A stretch of 64,000 nucleotides of DNA from Arenicola marina (Eukaryota > Annelida > Polychaeta > Arenicolidae), in assembly GCA_964019135.1 (NCBI GenBank), contig OZ025256.1:15445911-15509910 (forward strand). The letters run 5' to 3'. The notes beneath the pieces were generated by a model. That model was not told where the DNA came from. It worked only from the letters and a program-made list of their open reading frames with translations, and made no database searches. Position numbers and translations under genes: made by a program. Within the stretch, counting starts at the first letter, position 1, and each line of letters starts with the position of its first letter. Positions 54,156-64,000 of this stretch are shown one piece after another.

Positions 54156-55440
54156 CATCATTACATTGTGGCCGACTACAGGTGTCACGGCAGCGCTTTG
54201 TTGTTTACCACGGGTTGCCATGGTAGCACTATTTCGTTGTTTACTTGTGTATCCGTAGCAGCATTGTCGCTGATTACCGATTGTCGTCGCAGCATTGTTG
54301 CTGATCTCGCGTATTAATGGCATTTTACTATATCGCGGTCCAGTGCTGTCATGGACAACATTGTCGCTAACTACGGGTTGTCAAAACAGCATACCATTAT
54401 CGTCGACCGCTGGCTGCACGTCAATTGACCCAACGCGTTGCTTGGCGCAATTAGTGTATCCTAATAAGCTGTAATAGCTACACAGCGCCGACACAGTAGC
54501 GAGCCCCGCGTGGCATCTAGGACTCAGATGCTACAGCTACAGCTCCTTATATATTGCGAAAGATAGGAGTCAAGGGCTGACTTATCGAGGTGAGATGGTT
54601 CGTTGTTTACAGTCGAAAAATCTTTGCTGATTGTGAATCTGGGCGACTCAAAAGTCGCAGAGTGGCCATAAGTGAGTAAGACGCCAAAACATCTACGCGT
54701 GACAAAGAAACATGTAATGATGTATGCGAATTGTTACTAAATCATAATGTAGCAATCGTAACAAATAATATCAATATTTCGGATGCGCTAAGGAAATTTA
54801 GCAATTCATTAATACGCATTTCTGGATAGAAGTCCGGATTAAGATGACAATGACTCAGTAGATAGGCTACAGTTTACGCGCTCGGGCCGTGAGAGTTTTG
54901 GTCCCACACACAACACGCGTGCCCCATGTTAAAGTATAGGCAGGTATACGTCAATTTCGTTCCAGGTTTAGTTTAAGGACTATGGGTCTTATTTCACTAA
55001 AAATGGTTATGTGAGGTTTACGTTAAAAACAGTTGGACTCGATAAACCGCAGAACATTTGGAAGTTAAGCCTTGCATCCGGGCTTTCGCGGGTTTCTCGC
55101 CGTGACGCAGCCGCCGGTGTTCTTCTCCCCCACGTAAGGCGTTTAATCCAATATAGTGTAAAATATGGTATGTCAAAACGACATTACCGGATAACAATGG
55201 GCCTCGGGCTTCGCCGTGTTCCTTGGACATTAACGTACACATAGTTGAATCTGTAGTTGAATGTACCATCTGAATCCATGCATTGAATCATATTGCGGGA
55301 CAGGTAATCTAAGACTCAACCAAAACAATGGCAGGTGTTTCGATACGCCGTTTTGACGATTTCTTTGTCTCAATCTGTATAATGTATGACGCCACTGTGG
55401 ATGAACACAAGCCCGTAAGGCGAAATTTACCATTAGCGCC
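54156..55440. other. No recognised gene
   Basis: The first 200 bp contain degraded pieces of the 33-bp repeat (GCAGCATTGTCGCTGATTAC). The rest shows nothing recognisable. Confidence 0.4.
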
Positions 55441-55445
55441 GTCAG

Positions 55446-55684
55446 AGAGGTCTGGAAGGCGGGGTCCTGTGTCCAGTGTCGATTTTTCAAAATTCTCAAT
55501 GTCGAATGCCTATTTTTCACGTTCCGTGTCGCCTTTTGGCTAGGTTTAGTGTCGTTTTTTCAAAAGTCTGTGTCGCTGTCGCTTTGTCAGATCCTCAGGG
55601 TCGGAATTGAGAGTCAATGTCGAAAGTCGATTTTTCAAATATGCCTGTGTCGCGTGTCGTCATTTACCCCTTCCAGACCCCTAG
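55446..55684. mobile_element. Candidate MITE with GTCTGGAAGG termini
   Basis: The left end AGGTCTGGAAGGCGGG and the right end CCCCTTCCAGACCCC (inverse GGGGTCTGGAAGGGG) are imperfect inverted repeats. The interior is a run of variants of GTGTCGATTTTTCAAA. No coding capacity is seen. Confidence 0.5.
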
Positions 55685-56452
55685 TCAGACTAAATATCAT
55701 TTATTCAAACCTGAAGCAACTACAGTCCGGCACATAGAACAGATTCTGCCTCTGGGGGACACCCATTATAAGACTAAACAGCAGGCCATAAGCAGCTAAG
55801 AAGCCAACATATAAGACCAAAGACTAATACGCGAAAGCATCACTTCATCCCGTATTCAGATACATTATATAATGCCCTTTATTGTACCATCAGACCCACA
55901 GTACAGCAAGAAAACATACATACAAGCGGTCATACTTTACAATATGTGTACATGCGTTTGGATCCAAACCGTCATATTGGTGAAAATGTCAGACCACACG
56001 GCCAGCGCTAAAAAGGACCAAATGTACAGTTTCACGCTGGGCCTCGAACGCAATGTCTATTTTACGGGGCCTGCGAATATATGAGGCAGTGACTAGCCCT
56101 TTTATAAAGAATGGAGTATATGGTATCGCCTCACCCCCCGGTCTATCCCTTGAAAGCTTTTATTCCTAGAAATATTACATTTCCTTATTTTCCTGTGACT
56201 TAATTTGCAAATTTCGGCCTCCAAGCGGTCACTAATTGTCAATCCATCACTTCTTTAGCCCAAAGTGGATCCGCGCCGTCTACCCCAGAAACGTCACGCA
56301 TGGTGGTGTGAGGGATAACCGGGATGGTTGAAGTCCCACTTAAAACTGCATATTTAATTTTACCAAGGTCTGACGTTTTCGTCACTATGACGTTTTGGGT
56401 TCTAACTTACGTATATCTGGCCCCATTGTAATCATCGAAATATATGAAGGTA
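55685..56452. other. No recognised gene
   Basis: Nothing conserved was found, apart from a MITE-end-like GACGTTTTGGGTTCTAAC at 56389-56406. Confidence 0.4.
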
Positions 56453-56716
56453 CAGTAAAACCTCCCTGCCCGACCAACTCCATAACACGATCGCCTCCCT
56501 AACTCGATCGATTTTTTCCAGTCCCGATGATCGGCCTATGTCTTAACATTGCGACAGTAGTCTATAACCGGACCACCTCCCTACTCTGTAAGTCGATCGA
56601 TCATTTTGGTCCCAAAGCTCCATTTCATATTCCCTAAGTCGATCGGTTGTCGGCTGGCGGAAGGATTAGTATCACCTGCTGATTGCAATTTAGAACACAC
56701 ACACTCAGGCGATAAC

Positions 56717-56884
56717 GCATGTTGTTACAGGTGGTTAGCGTATACATTGTAGCTTTGATAATCTTGATCACAGAACTCCCTCTTGTTAAAACACACACGT
56801 GCATGTTGTTACAGGTGGTTAGCGTATACATTGTAGCTTTGATAATCTTGATCACAGAACTCCCTCTTGTTAAAACACACACGT
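56717..56884. repeat. 84-bp perfect tandem duplication
   Basis: Copies at 56717-56800 and 56801-56884 begin GCATGTTGTTACAGGTGGTT and end AAAACACACACGT. They lie inside the pogo-type element. Confidence 0.97.
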
Positions 56885-56926
56885 AACATACAAGTAGCGG
56901 CTATGTAAGATCTGGATATTACTCTT

Positions 56927-57139
56927 TTGAATCATTATCTCACTGAGCGTCATGGCAGCAACAATAAAAATGCGAAGGAGCTTCCACTTTTGCGGAAGTC
57001 ATCAGCACGAAAGAACGCGAGGGCAGGTCAGCAGCTTGCTGATAGCTTTGGCATCGGAAAATCAACAGTTCAGAACATACTCCAACGTAATGCTGATTAC
57101 ATTATGGCATACGACGCTAAGAAAGAACCGAGTCGCTAG
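56927..57139 (+). pseudogene. pogo-type transposase N-terminus, broken
   Basis: A 70-codon frame contains ARAGQQLADSFGIGKSTVQN then ILQRNADYIM, a Psq-type DNA-binding helix-turn-helix as in pogo/Tigger transposases and CENP-B. The likely original start (ATG 56952) is in another frame, so a frameshift precedes the HTH. A stop follows before the second HTH and the catalytic domain. Confidence 0.75.
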
Positions 57140-57283
57140 GGCATTTGGACCCGTGTTGATAGCGAGGCATTAGAATGTGTCCTATGGACTTGGTGTGTTG
57201 ATATTCTGTAACCCGACCACCTCCCTAAGTGGATCGAAGAGCAGCCGTCCCGTCGTCGGTCGACTTAGGGAGGTTTTACTGTA

Positions 57284-57855
57284 TCATCAGTATGGATGTA
57301 CGCGTACACTGTTATTCACTTATTCTCTCCAGTACCCCACCCTCGCCCACTCACTACAAGCGTGTAATCAACATCAAAATAAAAAGCCTGCGTGTTGCTT
57401 GAGGCAGCCGATCAGGTTGTATTTCTTATAATCACTAATAATATCCTAATATATATTTATTCTATTAATAGGAAACAAAAATTAGTAACTTCTATATCTA
57501 TCGCTTAATGGGAATAACGTGGATGTGTTGGCCAATGAGAAAGACCGGCTTGAGGCAGGCGTGTCGTCGGGGAAATCCTGTCCTGAAATAAGTATTTCCC
57601 TCGGGAGCAGAATAATTCCCCCGCCCTCCGCGGACAACTCCCGTCCCGACAACCCCCGACCCCGGACAATGCCAATCGAGGGCAACTCGTCCCTAGACAC
57701 CACCCCCACCCTCTAGACCTTAGTATGCAAAGTTACTTGACCGGCGCAAAGGTATTATTTACCACCACCCCTGCATAGACCCAGTCCGTTGTGCCTATCC
57801 CTTTCTGAGCTCGGCGTAAACGTTACTTGTGTTGGTTAATTACCATACATGAGGT
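57284..57855. other. No recognised gene
   Basis: Nothing conserved. A CG-rich patch lies at 57600-57715. Confidence 0.4.
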
Positions 57856-58110
57856 ATACGTTACACAAGTGTTTAAAAGTATATGTTAGACAAGTGTGTA
57901 AAAGTATAGTTACACAAGTGTGTAAAAGTATACGTTACACAAGTGTGTAAAAGTGTACGTTACACAAGTGTGTAAAAGTATACGTTACACAAGTGTGTAA
58001 AAGTATACGTTACACAAGTGTGTAAAAGTATACGTTACACAAGTGTGTAAAAGTATACGTTACACAAGTGTGTAAAAGTATACGTTACACAAGTGTGTAA
58101 AAGTATACGG
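57856..58110. repeat. 25-bp minisatellite, about 10 copies
   Basis: The unit TATACGTTACACAAGTGTGT plus AAAAG is nearly uniform in the 3' two thirds of the array. It contains the imperfect palindrome ACACAAGTGTGT. Confidence 0.97.
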
Positions 58111-58774
58111 ATTTTTGTTGGTACAGAGTGATTTGATTTGATTTGATGGGGACAATATGTATTACCCAAGGTATTCTTGATAATATATATTGTCCAAAGT
58201 ATTCTCGATCATATGTATCATGTATCAGCTAAAGCATTCTAGATTCATTTTTTCTCTAAAACTAGTGCTATCGCAGTATTGGGTTTCCTCCAAAGTAACC
58301 GACACATTTCTCGGACTAAGTATTCCAGAAAGCACAAGATATGTCGTGTCTGAAAACCGAGCTCAGTGGTGCGGGTGTTGGAATCACACATTAAGATCGA
58401 GCGGGGGCGTTCAGTTGAAACGCGTCAGGGAACTTTTACCCGCTTCCTGGTGCGGTAAGTAGAACGCATACCAATAACCCTCTGGTAGTGTGGGTGAGCC
58501 TCGATAGTGAATTTTGGGGGGGGGGGGGTATGATATTCGAACCTTCAATTTGATGGATAGCCAATAACCATACCCTCGTATAGTATAAGACCCTTGAACC
58601 ATTTTCATCAATGCCTGCTTAATAGCGAACGAAGGACAATGTCTACAATGCTGATTGTGTCAGATATCAAATGTCCCTCCACCCGTTGTCAGATATCAAA
58701 TGTCCCCCCCCCCTCTCATCGTCGTGACTTTAACTCGGAAGACCCGGATGTGATTGCCGTTTTGCGCTCTGTGG
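58111..58774. other. No recognised gene
   Basis: A run of G lies at 58516-58528 and of C at 58704-58713, with a short duplication of CAGATATCAAATGTCCC at about 58660 and 58690. Confidence 0.4.
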
Positions 58775-58788
58775 CATGTCGATGATGA

Positions 58789-59044
58789 TTGGTTGCATAT
58801 TCAGGACACTTTAACCACTTTTGGTCATATCGCGTCAATGGGACAAGAAAAGGGAGAGTGGAGCCATATCCCCAGGGGTAACTCTCTACTCTTTGCGAAG
58901 AAGGACATTGGGATCTTTATCCTGCGACCACACAGACATGGCCACAACGGAGCTCGAACCACCGATCCACTTGCCGTTAGGCTCTCAGGTGGCCAGAGCA
59001 GTCAAGGCGAGCGCTCTAACCCACTGAGCTACCGGGCCGGCCCC
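58789..59044 (-). mobile_element. SINE-B, intact copy with 14-bp target duplication
   Basis: The element reads in the minus direction: tRNA-like head (CCCGGTAGCTCAGTGGGTTA, then GAGCGCTCGCC) at the right, and the GACGCGATATGACCAAAAGT and GTTAAAGTGTCCTGAATATG tail at the left. Flanking direct repeats CATGTCGATGATGA at 58775-58788 and 59045-59058 are identical. This defines the ends of the family (about 256 bp) and shows mobilisation recent enough to leave both copies unchanged. Confidence 0.95.
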
Positions 59045-59223
59045 CATGTCGATGATGACGTCACCCCAAACACACGAAACAGACGCCTGTCAATGAATCC
59101 TCGTACATCTGTATTGATGTTCGCAGATACCGGGGCGTGATATGTCGGGCCGTCCATGCACAAGGCAAGGTTTGCGCTGCCCAGAAAAAAAACCCACAGT
59201 TCCGACTGCGTGTCAGAGGACCG

Positions 59224-59465
59224 GCCCGGCCCGGTAGCTCAGTGGGCTAGAGCGCTCGCATTGAGCGCTCTGGTCACATGAGAGAGAGCCTAACGGCACG
59301 TGGATCGATGGTTTGAGCCCCGCTGTGGCCATGTATGTGTGGTCGCGGGATAAAGATCCCGTGTCCTTCTTCACAAAAAGTGGGGGGTTACCCCCGGGAC
59401 CACTCTCCCTTCCTTCTCCCATTGACGCGATATGATCAAAAGGGGTTAAAGCGTCCTGCAGATAA
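59224..59465 (+). mobile_element. SINE-B copy
   Basis: The head CCCGGTAGCTCAGTGGGCTA, then GAGCGCTCGCATTGAGCGC, the body GAGCCTAACGGCACGTGGAT, GTGGTCGCGGGATAAAGATC and TTGACGCGATATGATCAAAA, and GGTTAAAGCGTCCTG are all in family order. It lies 180 bp from the previous SINE-B, in opposite orientation. No clear target duplication is seen. Confidence 0.88.
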
Positions 59466-59574
59466 CACGATTCAAGGTCATCAATAAAGGAGGTCATTCT
59501 TAAACGTTGGATTGTGGGAGTAATTATATCAATATATATGCTTTCCTCATGTCATTTCTTGCCATCTTAATAAG

Positions 59575-60452
59575 TTAACAAGGCGTTGGCCGGACCACTT
59601 TATGCTATCTGTCTGTTGTTAACAAGGCGTTGACCGGACCACTTTATGCTATCTCTGTCTGTTGTTAACAAGGCGTTGGCCGGACCACTTTATGCTATCT
59701 CTGTCTATTGTTGACAAGGCGTTGGCCGGAGCACTTTATGCTATCTGTCTGTTGTTAACAAGGCGTTGGCCGGACCACTTTATGCTATCTGCCTATTGTT
59801 AACAAGGCGTTGGCCGGACCACTTTATGCCATCTGTCTGTTGTTAACAAGGCGTTGGCCGGACTACTTTATGCTATCTGTCTGTTGTTAACAAGGCGTTG
59901 GCCGGACCACTTTATGCTGCATCTGCCTATTGTTAACAAGGCGTTGGCCGGACCACTTTATGCTATCTGTCTGTTGTTAACAAGGCGTTTGACGGACCAC
60001 TTTATGCTATCTGTCTGTTTTTAACAAGGCGTTTGTCAGACCACTTTATGCTATCTCTGCCTGTTGTTGACAAGGCGTTGGCCGGACCACTTTATGCTAT
60101 CTCTGTCTGTTGTTAACAAGGCGTTGGCCGGACCACTTTATGCTACATCTGCCTATTGTTAACAAGGCGTTGGCTGGACCACTTTATGCTACATCTGCCT
60201 ATTGTTAACAAGGCGTTGGCGGGACCACCTTATGCTATCTCTGCCTATTGTTAACAAGGCATTGGCCGGACCACTGTATGCTATCTCTGTCTGTTGTTAA
60301 CAAGGCGTTGGCCGGACCACTTTATGCTACATCTGCCTATTGTTAACAAGGCGTTGGCTGGACCACTTTATGCTACATCTGCCTATTGTTAACAAGGCGT
60401 TGGCGGGACCACCTTATGCTATCTCTGCCTATTGTTAACAAGGCGTTGGTCG
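59575..60452. repeat. Minisatellite, about 44-bp unit, about 20 copies
   Basis: Units read TTAACAAGGCGTTGGCCGGA, CCACTTTATGCTATCTGTCT, GTTG with small length variants (CTACATCTGCCTATTG). Variant blocks recur in the same order (60120-60240 and 60300-60420), showing a multi-unit segmental duplication inside the array. Confidence 0.97.
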
Positions 60453-61000
60453 AACTATACAATATCACTGGTCCAGGCCCAGCGTCCGTGAACGATACGA
60501 CCGCTGGCATGGAGCGCCACCTAGGGAATGACGTAGAAACCAGCATCACGATTCTTCACCACTGAGGGAAGGACTTCACCGTGAGCCTTCTAATCGCCTG
60601 ACTCAATCTCTATATAACCATGCTCGTGCCACGACCCCACCTCCTCTTCCCACTTTCTCTGATTTCTGAGAACAGCGCCACGCATTAAAAATAGCCTATT
60701 CGCTTGCCTTACAGTCATTTCTGACGTATATTTATAGCTGTTCAGGGGAATATTTTTAGGAGCGTGACCGCTGTAGGCTTGTGTCATTGATGAGTCGGTG
60801 TTTATTTAGCCGTCGCCTGCCAGCGGGGACTTGGGTCTCGTTCCGCGGTTCCGATTGAGTTTCAACTGCTGCGATCACCTATATATCTTGTTGACTAATG
60901 GACACTCGGGGCGAGAGTGGTACACACACATGAGATCCCAGGCATAGAGAGAAAGTAACACCGCCGCAGCATTTTGATATAGATCTGTCCGTCATCCCCG
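60453..61000. other. No recognised gene
   Basis: Unique-looking sequence with no conserved feature. Confidence 0.4.
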
Positions 61001-62010
61001 CACTACATAATTATCCAACTCACCAGATCTCCCGTCTACCGGGACTCTACATAATGACCCAACACACCAGATCTCCCGTCACCCCCGCACTACCGCCACT
61101 CTACATAATGACCCAACACACCAGATCTCCCGTCACCCCCGCACTACCGCCACTCTACATAATGACCCAACACACCAGATCTCCCGTCACCCCCGCACTA
61201 CCGCCACTCTACATAATGACCCACCGCCCAACACACCAGATCTCCCGTCACCCCCGCACTACCGCCACTCTACATAATGACCCACCGCCCAACACACCAG
61301 ATCTCCCGTCACCCCCGCACTACCGCCACTCTACATAATGACCCACCGCCCAACACACCAGATCTCCCGTCACCCCCGCACTACCGCCACTCTACATAAT
61401 CACCCAACACACCAGATCTCCCGTCACCCCCGCACTACCGCCACTCTACATAATCACCCACCACCCAACACACCAGATCTCCCGTCACCCCCGCACTACC
61501 GCCACTCTACATAATCACCCACCGCCCAACACACCAGATCTCCCGTCACCCCCGCACTACCACCACTCTACATGATCACCCACCGCCCAACACACCAGAT
61601 CTCCCGTCACCCCCGCACTACCGCCACTCTACATAATCACCCACCGCCCAACACACCAGATCTCCCGTCACCCCCCTCCCCCACTACCGCCACTCTACAT
61701 AATGACCCAACACACCAGATCTCCCGTCACCCCCGCACTACCGCCACTCTACATAATCACCCACCGCCCAACACACCAGATCTCCCGTCACCCCCCTCCC
61801 CCACTACCGCCACTCTACATAATCACCCAACACACCAGATCTCCCGTCACCCCCGCACTACCACCACTCTACATAATCACCCAACACACCAGATCTCCCG
61901 TCACCCCCGCACTACCGCCATTCTACATAATGACCCAACACACCAGATCTCCCGTTACCCCCGCACTACCACCACTCTACATAATCACCCACCGCCCCTC
62001 CACACACCTC
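61001..62010. repeat. Minisatellite, 51- and 59-bp units
   Basis: Units contain CAACACACCAGATCTCCCGT, CACCCCCGCACTACCGCCAC and TCTACATAATGACC. About half carry an extra CACCGCCC. Roughly 18 copies. Its 94- and 106-codon open frames follow the 51-bp periodicity and are not evidence of a gene. Confidence 0.97.
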
Positions 62011-62249
62011 CAGCTGTGGTGACCCAATCGCCTAAAAACCTCGCCTTTATAATCTCGTTTTTCGATTCCCCCGGTTCCGCATTCAGGCCTGTATTTATTT
62101 ACACAATACACTACCCCCACCCCCTTCCTTTCCACGCCCACCGACGCCCCCCCCCCCCTCCCCTCCTACTCCACTCTGCCTCCAAAAACCTGTATTTGTG
62201 TACATTACATCCTAAACTACACTTTCCAACCCACACGGAAAATAGATCT

Positions 62250-62580
62250 ATAACCACCCACCACGACGACCACCACCACCCTCAACCCACACCGTCACCC
62301 CACACCGTCACCACACACCCTCACCACCCACCCTCACCCCACACCCTCGCCACACACCCTCACCACCCACCCTTACCCCACACCCTCGCCACACACCCTC
62401 ACCACCCACCCTCACCCCACACCGTCACCACACACCCTCACCACCCACCCTCACCCCACACCGTCACCACACACCCTCGCCACCCACCCTCACCCCACAC
62501 CCTCACCACCCACCCTCACCCCACACCGTCACCCCACACCGTCACCACCCACCCTCGCCACACACCCTCGCCACACGACT
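62250..62580. repeat. Simple repeat of CACCCTCACC words
   Basis: Tandem CCACCCTCACCCCACACCGT units of 10-30 bp with T/G exchange; strongly strand-asymmetric (almost no G on the plus strand). Confidence 0.95.
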
Positions 62581-62639
62581 CAACCATGCTACATATACCG
62601 GCTGACCATATACTGATGTTATCGATGGCTCCCCCATAC

Positions 62640-64000
62640 ACGCCCCGGCCTCCTGCCCCTCTCACCCCTCCCCCAGGCCTCCTACCCCTCTGGCCTCCCC
62701 CGGCCTCCTATCCTCTCACCCCTCCCCCGGCCTCCTATCCTCTCACCCCTCCCCCGGCCTCCTATCCTCTCACCCCGCCCCCGGCCTCCTGCCCCTCTCA
62801 CCCCTCCCCCGGCCTCCTATCCTCTCACCCCGCCTCCGGCCTCCTACCCTCTCACCCCTCCCCCAGGCCTCCTACCCCTCTGGCCTCCCCCGGCCTCCTA
62901 TCCTCTCACCCCTCCCCCGGCCTCCTATCCTCTCACCCCGCCCCCGGCCTCCTACCCTCTCACCCCTCCCCCGGCCTCCTACCCCTCGGGCCTCCCCCGG
63001 CCTCCTATCCTCTCACCCCTCCCCGGCCTCCTACCCCTCTCACCCCTCCCCGGCCTCCTACCCCTCTCACCCCGCCCCCGGCCTCCTATCCTCTCACCCC
63101 TCCCCCGGCCTCCTATCCTCTCACCCCGCCCCCGGCCTCCTACCCTCTCACCCCGCCCCCGGCCTCCTGCCCCTCTCACCCCTCCCCCGGCCTCCTACCC
63201 TCTCACCCCTCCCCCGGCCTCCTACCCCTCTGGCCTCCCCCGGCCTCCTATCCTCTCACCCCTCCCCCGGCCTCCTATCCTCTCACCCCTCCCCGGCCTC
63301 CTACCCCTCTCACCCCGCCCCCGGCCTCCTATCCTCTCACCCCTCCCCCGGCCTCCTATCCTCTCACCCCTCCCCCGGCCTCCTATCCTCTCACCCCTCC
63401 CCGGCCTCCTACCCCTCTCACCCTCCCCGGCCTCCTACCCTATCACCCATTCCCCGGCCTCCTACCCCTCTCGCCTCCCCCGGCCTCCTATCCTCTCACC
63501 CCTCCCCCGGCCTCCTACCCTCTCACCCCGCCCCCGGCCTCCTGCCCCTCTCACCCGTCCCCGGCCTCCTATCCTCTCACCCCGCCCCCGGCCTCCTACC
63601 CCTCTGGCCTCCCCCGGCCTCCTACCCTCTCACCCATTCCTCGGCCTCCTACCCCTCTCGCCTCCCCCGGCCTCCTATCCTCTCACCCCTCCCCCGGCCT
63701 CCTACCCTCTCACCCCGCCCCCGGCCTCCTGCCCCTCTCACCCGTCCCCGGCCTCCTATCCTCTCACCCCTCCCCCGGCCTCCTATCCTCTCACCCCTCC
63801 CCGGCCTCCTACCCCTCTCACCCCTCCCCGGCCTCCTACCCTATCACCCATTCCCCGGCCTCCTACCCCTCTCGCCTCCCCCGGCCTCCTATCCTCTCAC
63901 CCCTCCCCCGGCCGCCTACCCTCTCACCCCGCCCCCGGCCTCCTGCCCCTCCCACCCCTCCCCCGGCCTCCTACCCTCTCACCCCGCCCCCGGCCTCCTG
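62640..64000. repeat. Pyrimidine-rich minisatellite, about 26-bp unit, continues past the window
   Basis: Units read CCCCGGCCTCCTATCCTCTC ACCCCT with interchange of ATCC/ACCC, CCGC/CCTC and an occasional CCTCTGGCCTCC variant. About 50 copies are visible. Longer blocks of variants recur (for example 63430-63560 and 63610-63740). The right border is not in the window. Confidence 0.97.

Larger units (their letters stand above)
56453..57281 (+). mobile_element. pogo/Tigger-type DNA transposon, internally deleted
   Basis: The ends CAGTAAAACCTCCCT and AGGGAGGTTTTACTG are 15-bp perfect inverted repeats, flanked on both sides by TA (56451-56452, 57282-57283), the target duplication of Tc1/mariner-pogo elements. 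Subterminal copies of CCGACCACCTCCCTA-like sequence occur near both ends. Inside, after an ATG at 56952, broken frames encode a Psq/CENP-B-like helix-turn-helix (GQQLADSFGIGKSTVQNILQ). The DDE catalytic domain is missing. An 84-bp duplication lies in the 5' part. Confidence 0.9.

Noticed and set aside
48811..58110. CRISPR-like array
   Set aside because: Repeats are directly adjacent or have no unique, equal-length spacers, and the DNA is eukaryotic.
61054..62022. Open frames of TRSPVTPALPPLYI repeats
   Set aside because: Reading of the 51-bp minisatellite; interrupted wherever the 59-bp unit occurs.

Overview
This is eukaryotic (animal) genomic DNA. One large intron-rich gene occupies the first two thirds on the plus strand, in a background of SINE-like elements, LINE and DNA-transposon remnants and many minisatellites. 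The gene encodes a CAMSAP/Patronin protein, the family that caps and stabilises microtubule minus ends. I placed 19 coding exons (6243 to 40938). Their splice phases join without conflict into one 2,098-codon reading frame, running from a first exon with an upstream in-frame stop to a CKK domain followed by a stop codon. The species cannot be named from sequence alone. A single Patronin-type gene, dense minisatellites and tandem arrays built from exon ends with their 5' splice sites suggest a marine invertebrate. A cephalochordate (amphioxus) is my best guess, because I recall exon-intron-spanning minisatellites being described there.

Layout. Positions 1-5.9 kb hold transposon debris: a decayed Polinton/Maverick capsid-type gene, a fold-back of SINE heads, a minus-strand LINE reverse transcriptase fragment and a possible MITE with long C and G runs. 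At 5.95-6.32 kb lie a probable TATA-less promoter (YY1-like and NRF1-like motifs) and exon 1. Intron 1 is 12.5 kb. Exons 2-11 (18.8-30.3 kb) encode the N-terminal region and the calponin-homology (CH) domain. Exon 12 is a 3.9-kb GC-rich exon with low-complexity sequence and two coiled-coil segments. Exons 13-14 encode the basic coiled coil, exons 15-16 a linker and exons 17-19 the CKK domain. From 40.9 kb to the end I recognise no host gene. That part holds about ten minisatellite arrays, two SINE families, a pogo/Tigger-type element, other MITE candidates, a long near-perfect palindrome and a pyrimidine-rich array that runs off the window.

Most unusual signal. At three of the 18 introns (after exons 4, 9 and 17) the 3' end of the exon and its 5' splice site have been tandemly copied into the intron: about 11 extra copies after exon 4, one after exon 9 and two after exon 17. 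An inverted copy of the exon-4 unit lies about 3 kb upstream, at the edge of a 1-kb array with related sequence. Exon 3 therefore sits between complementary sequences. Separately, a tRNA-derived SINE tail lies directly against the 3' splice sites of exons 14 and 15, and probably exon 3.
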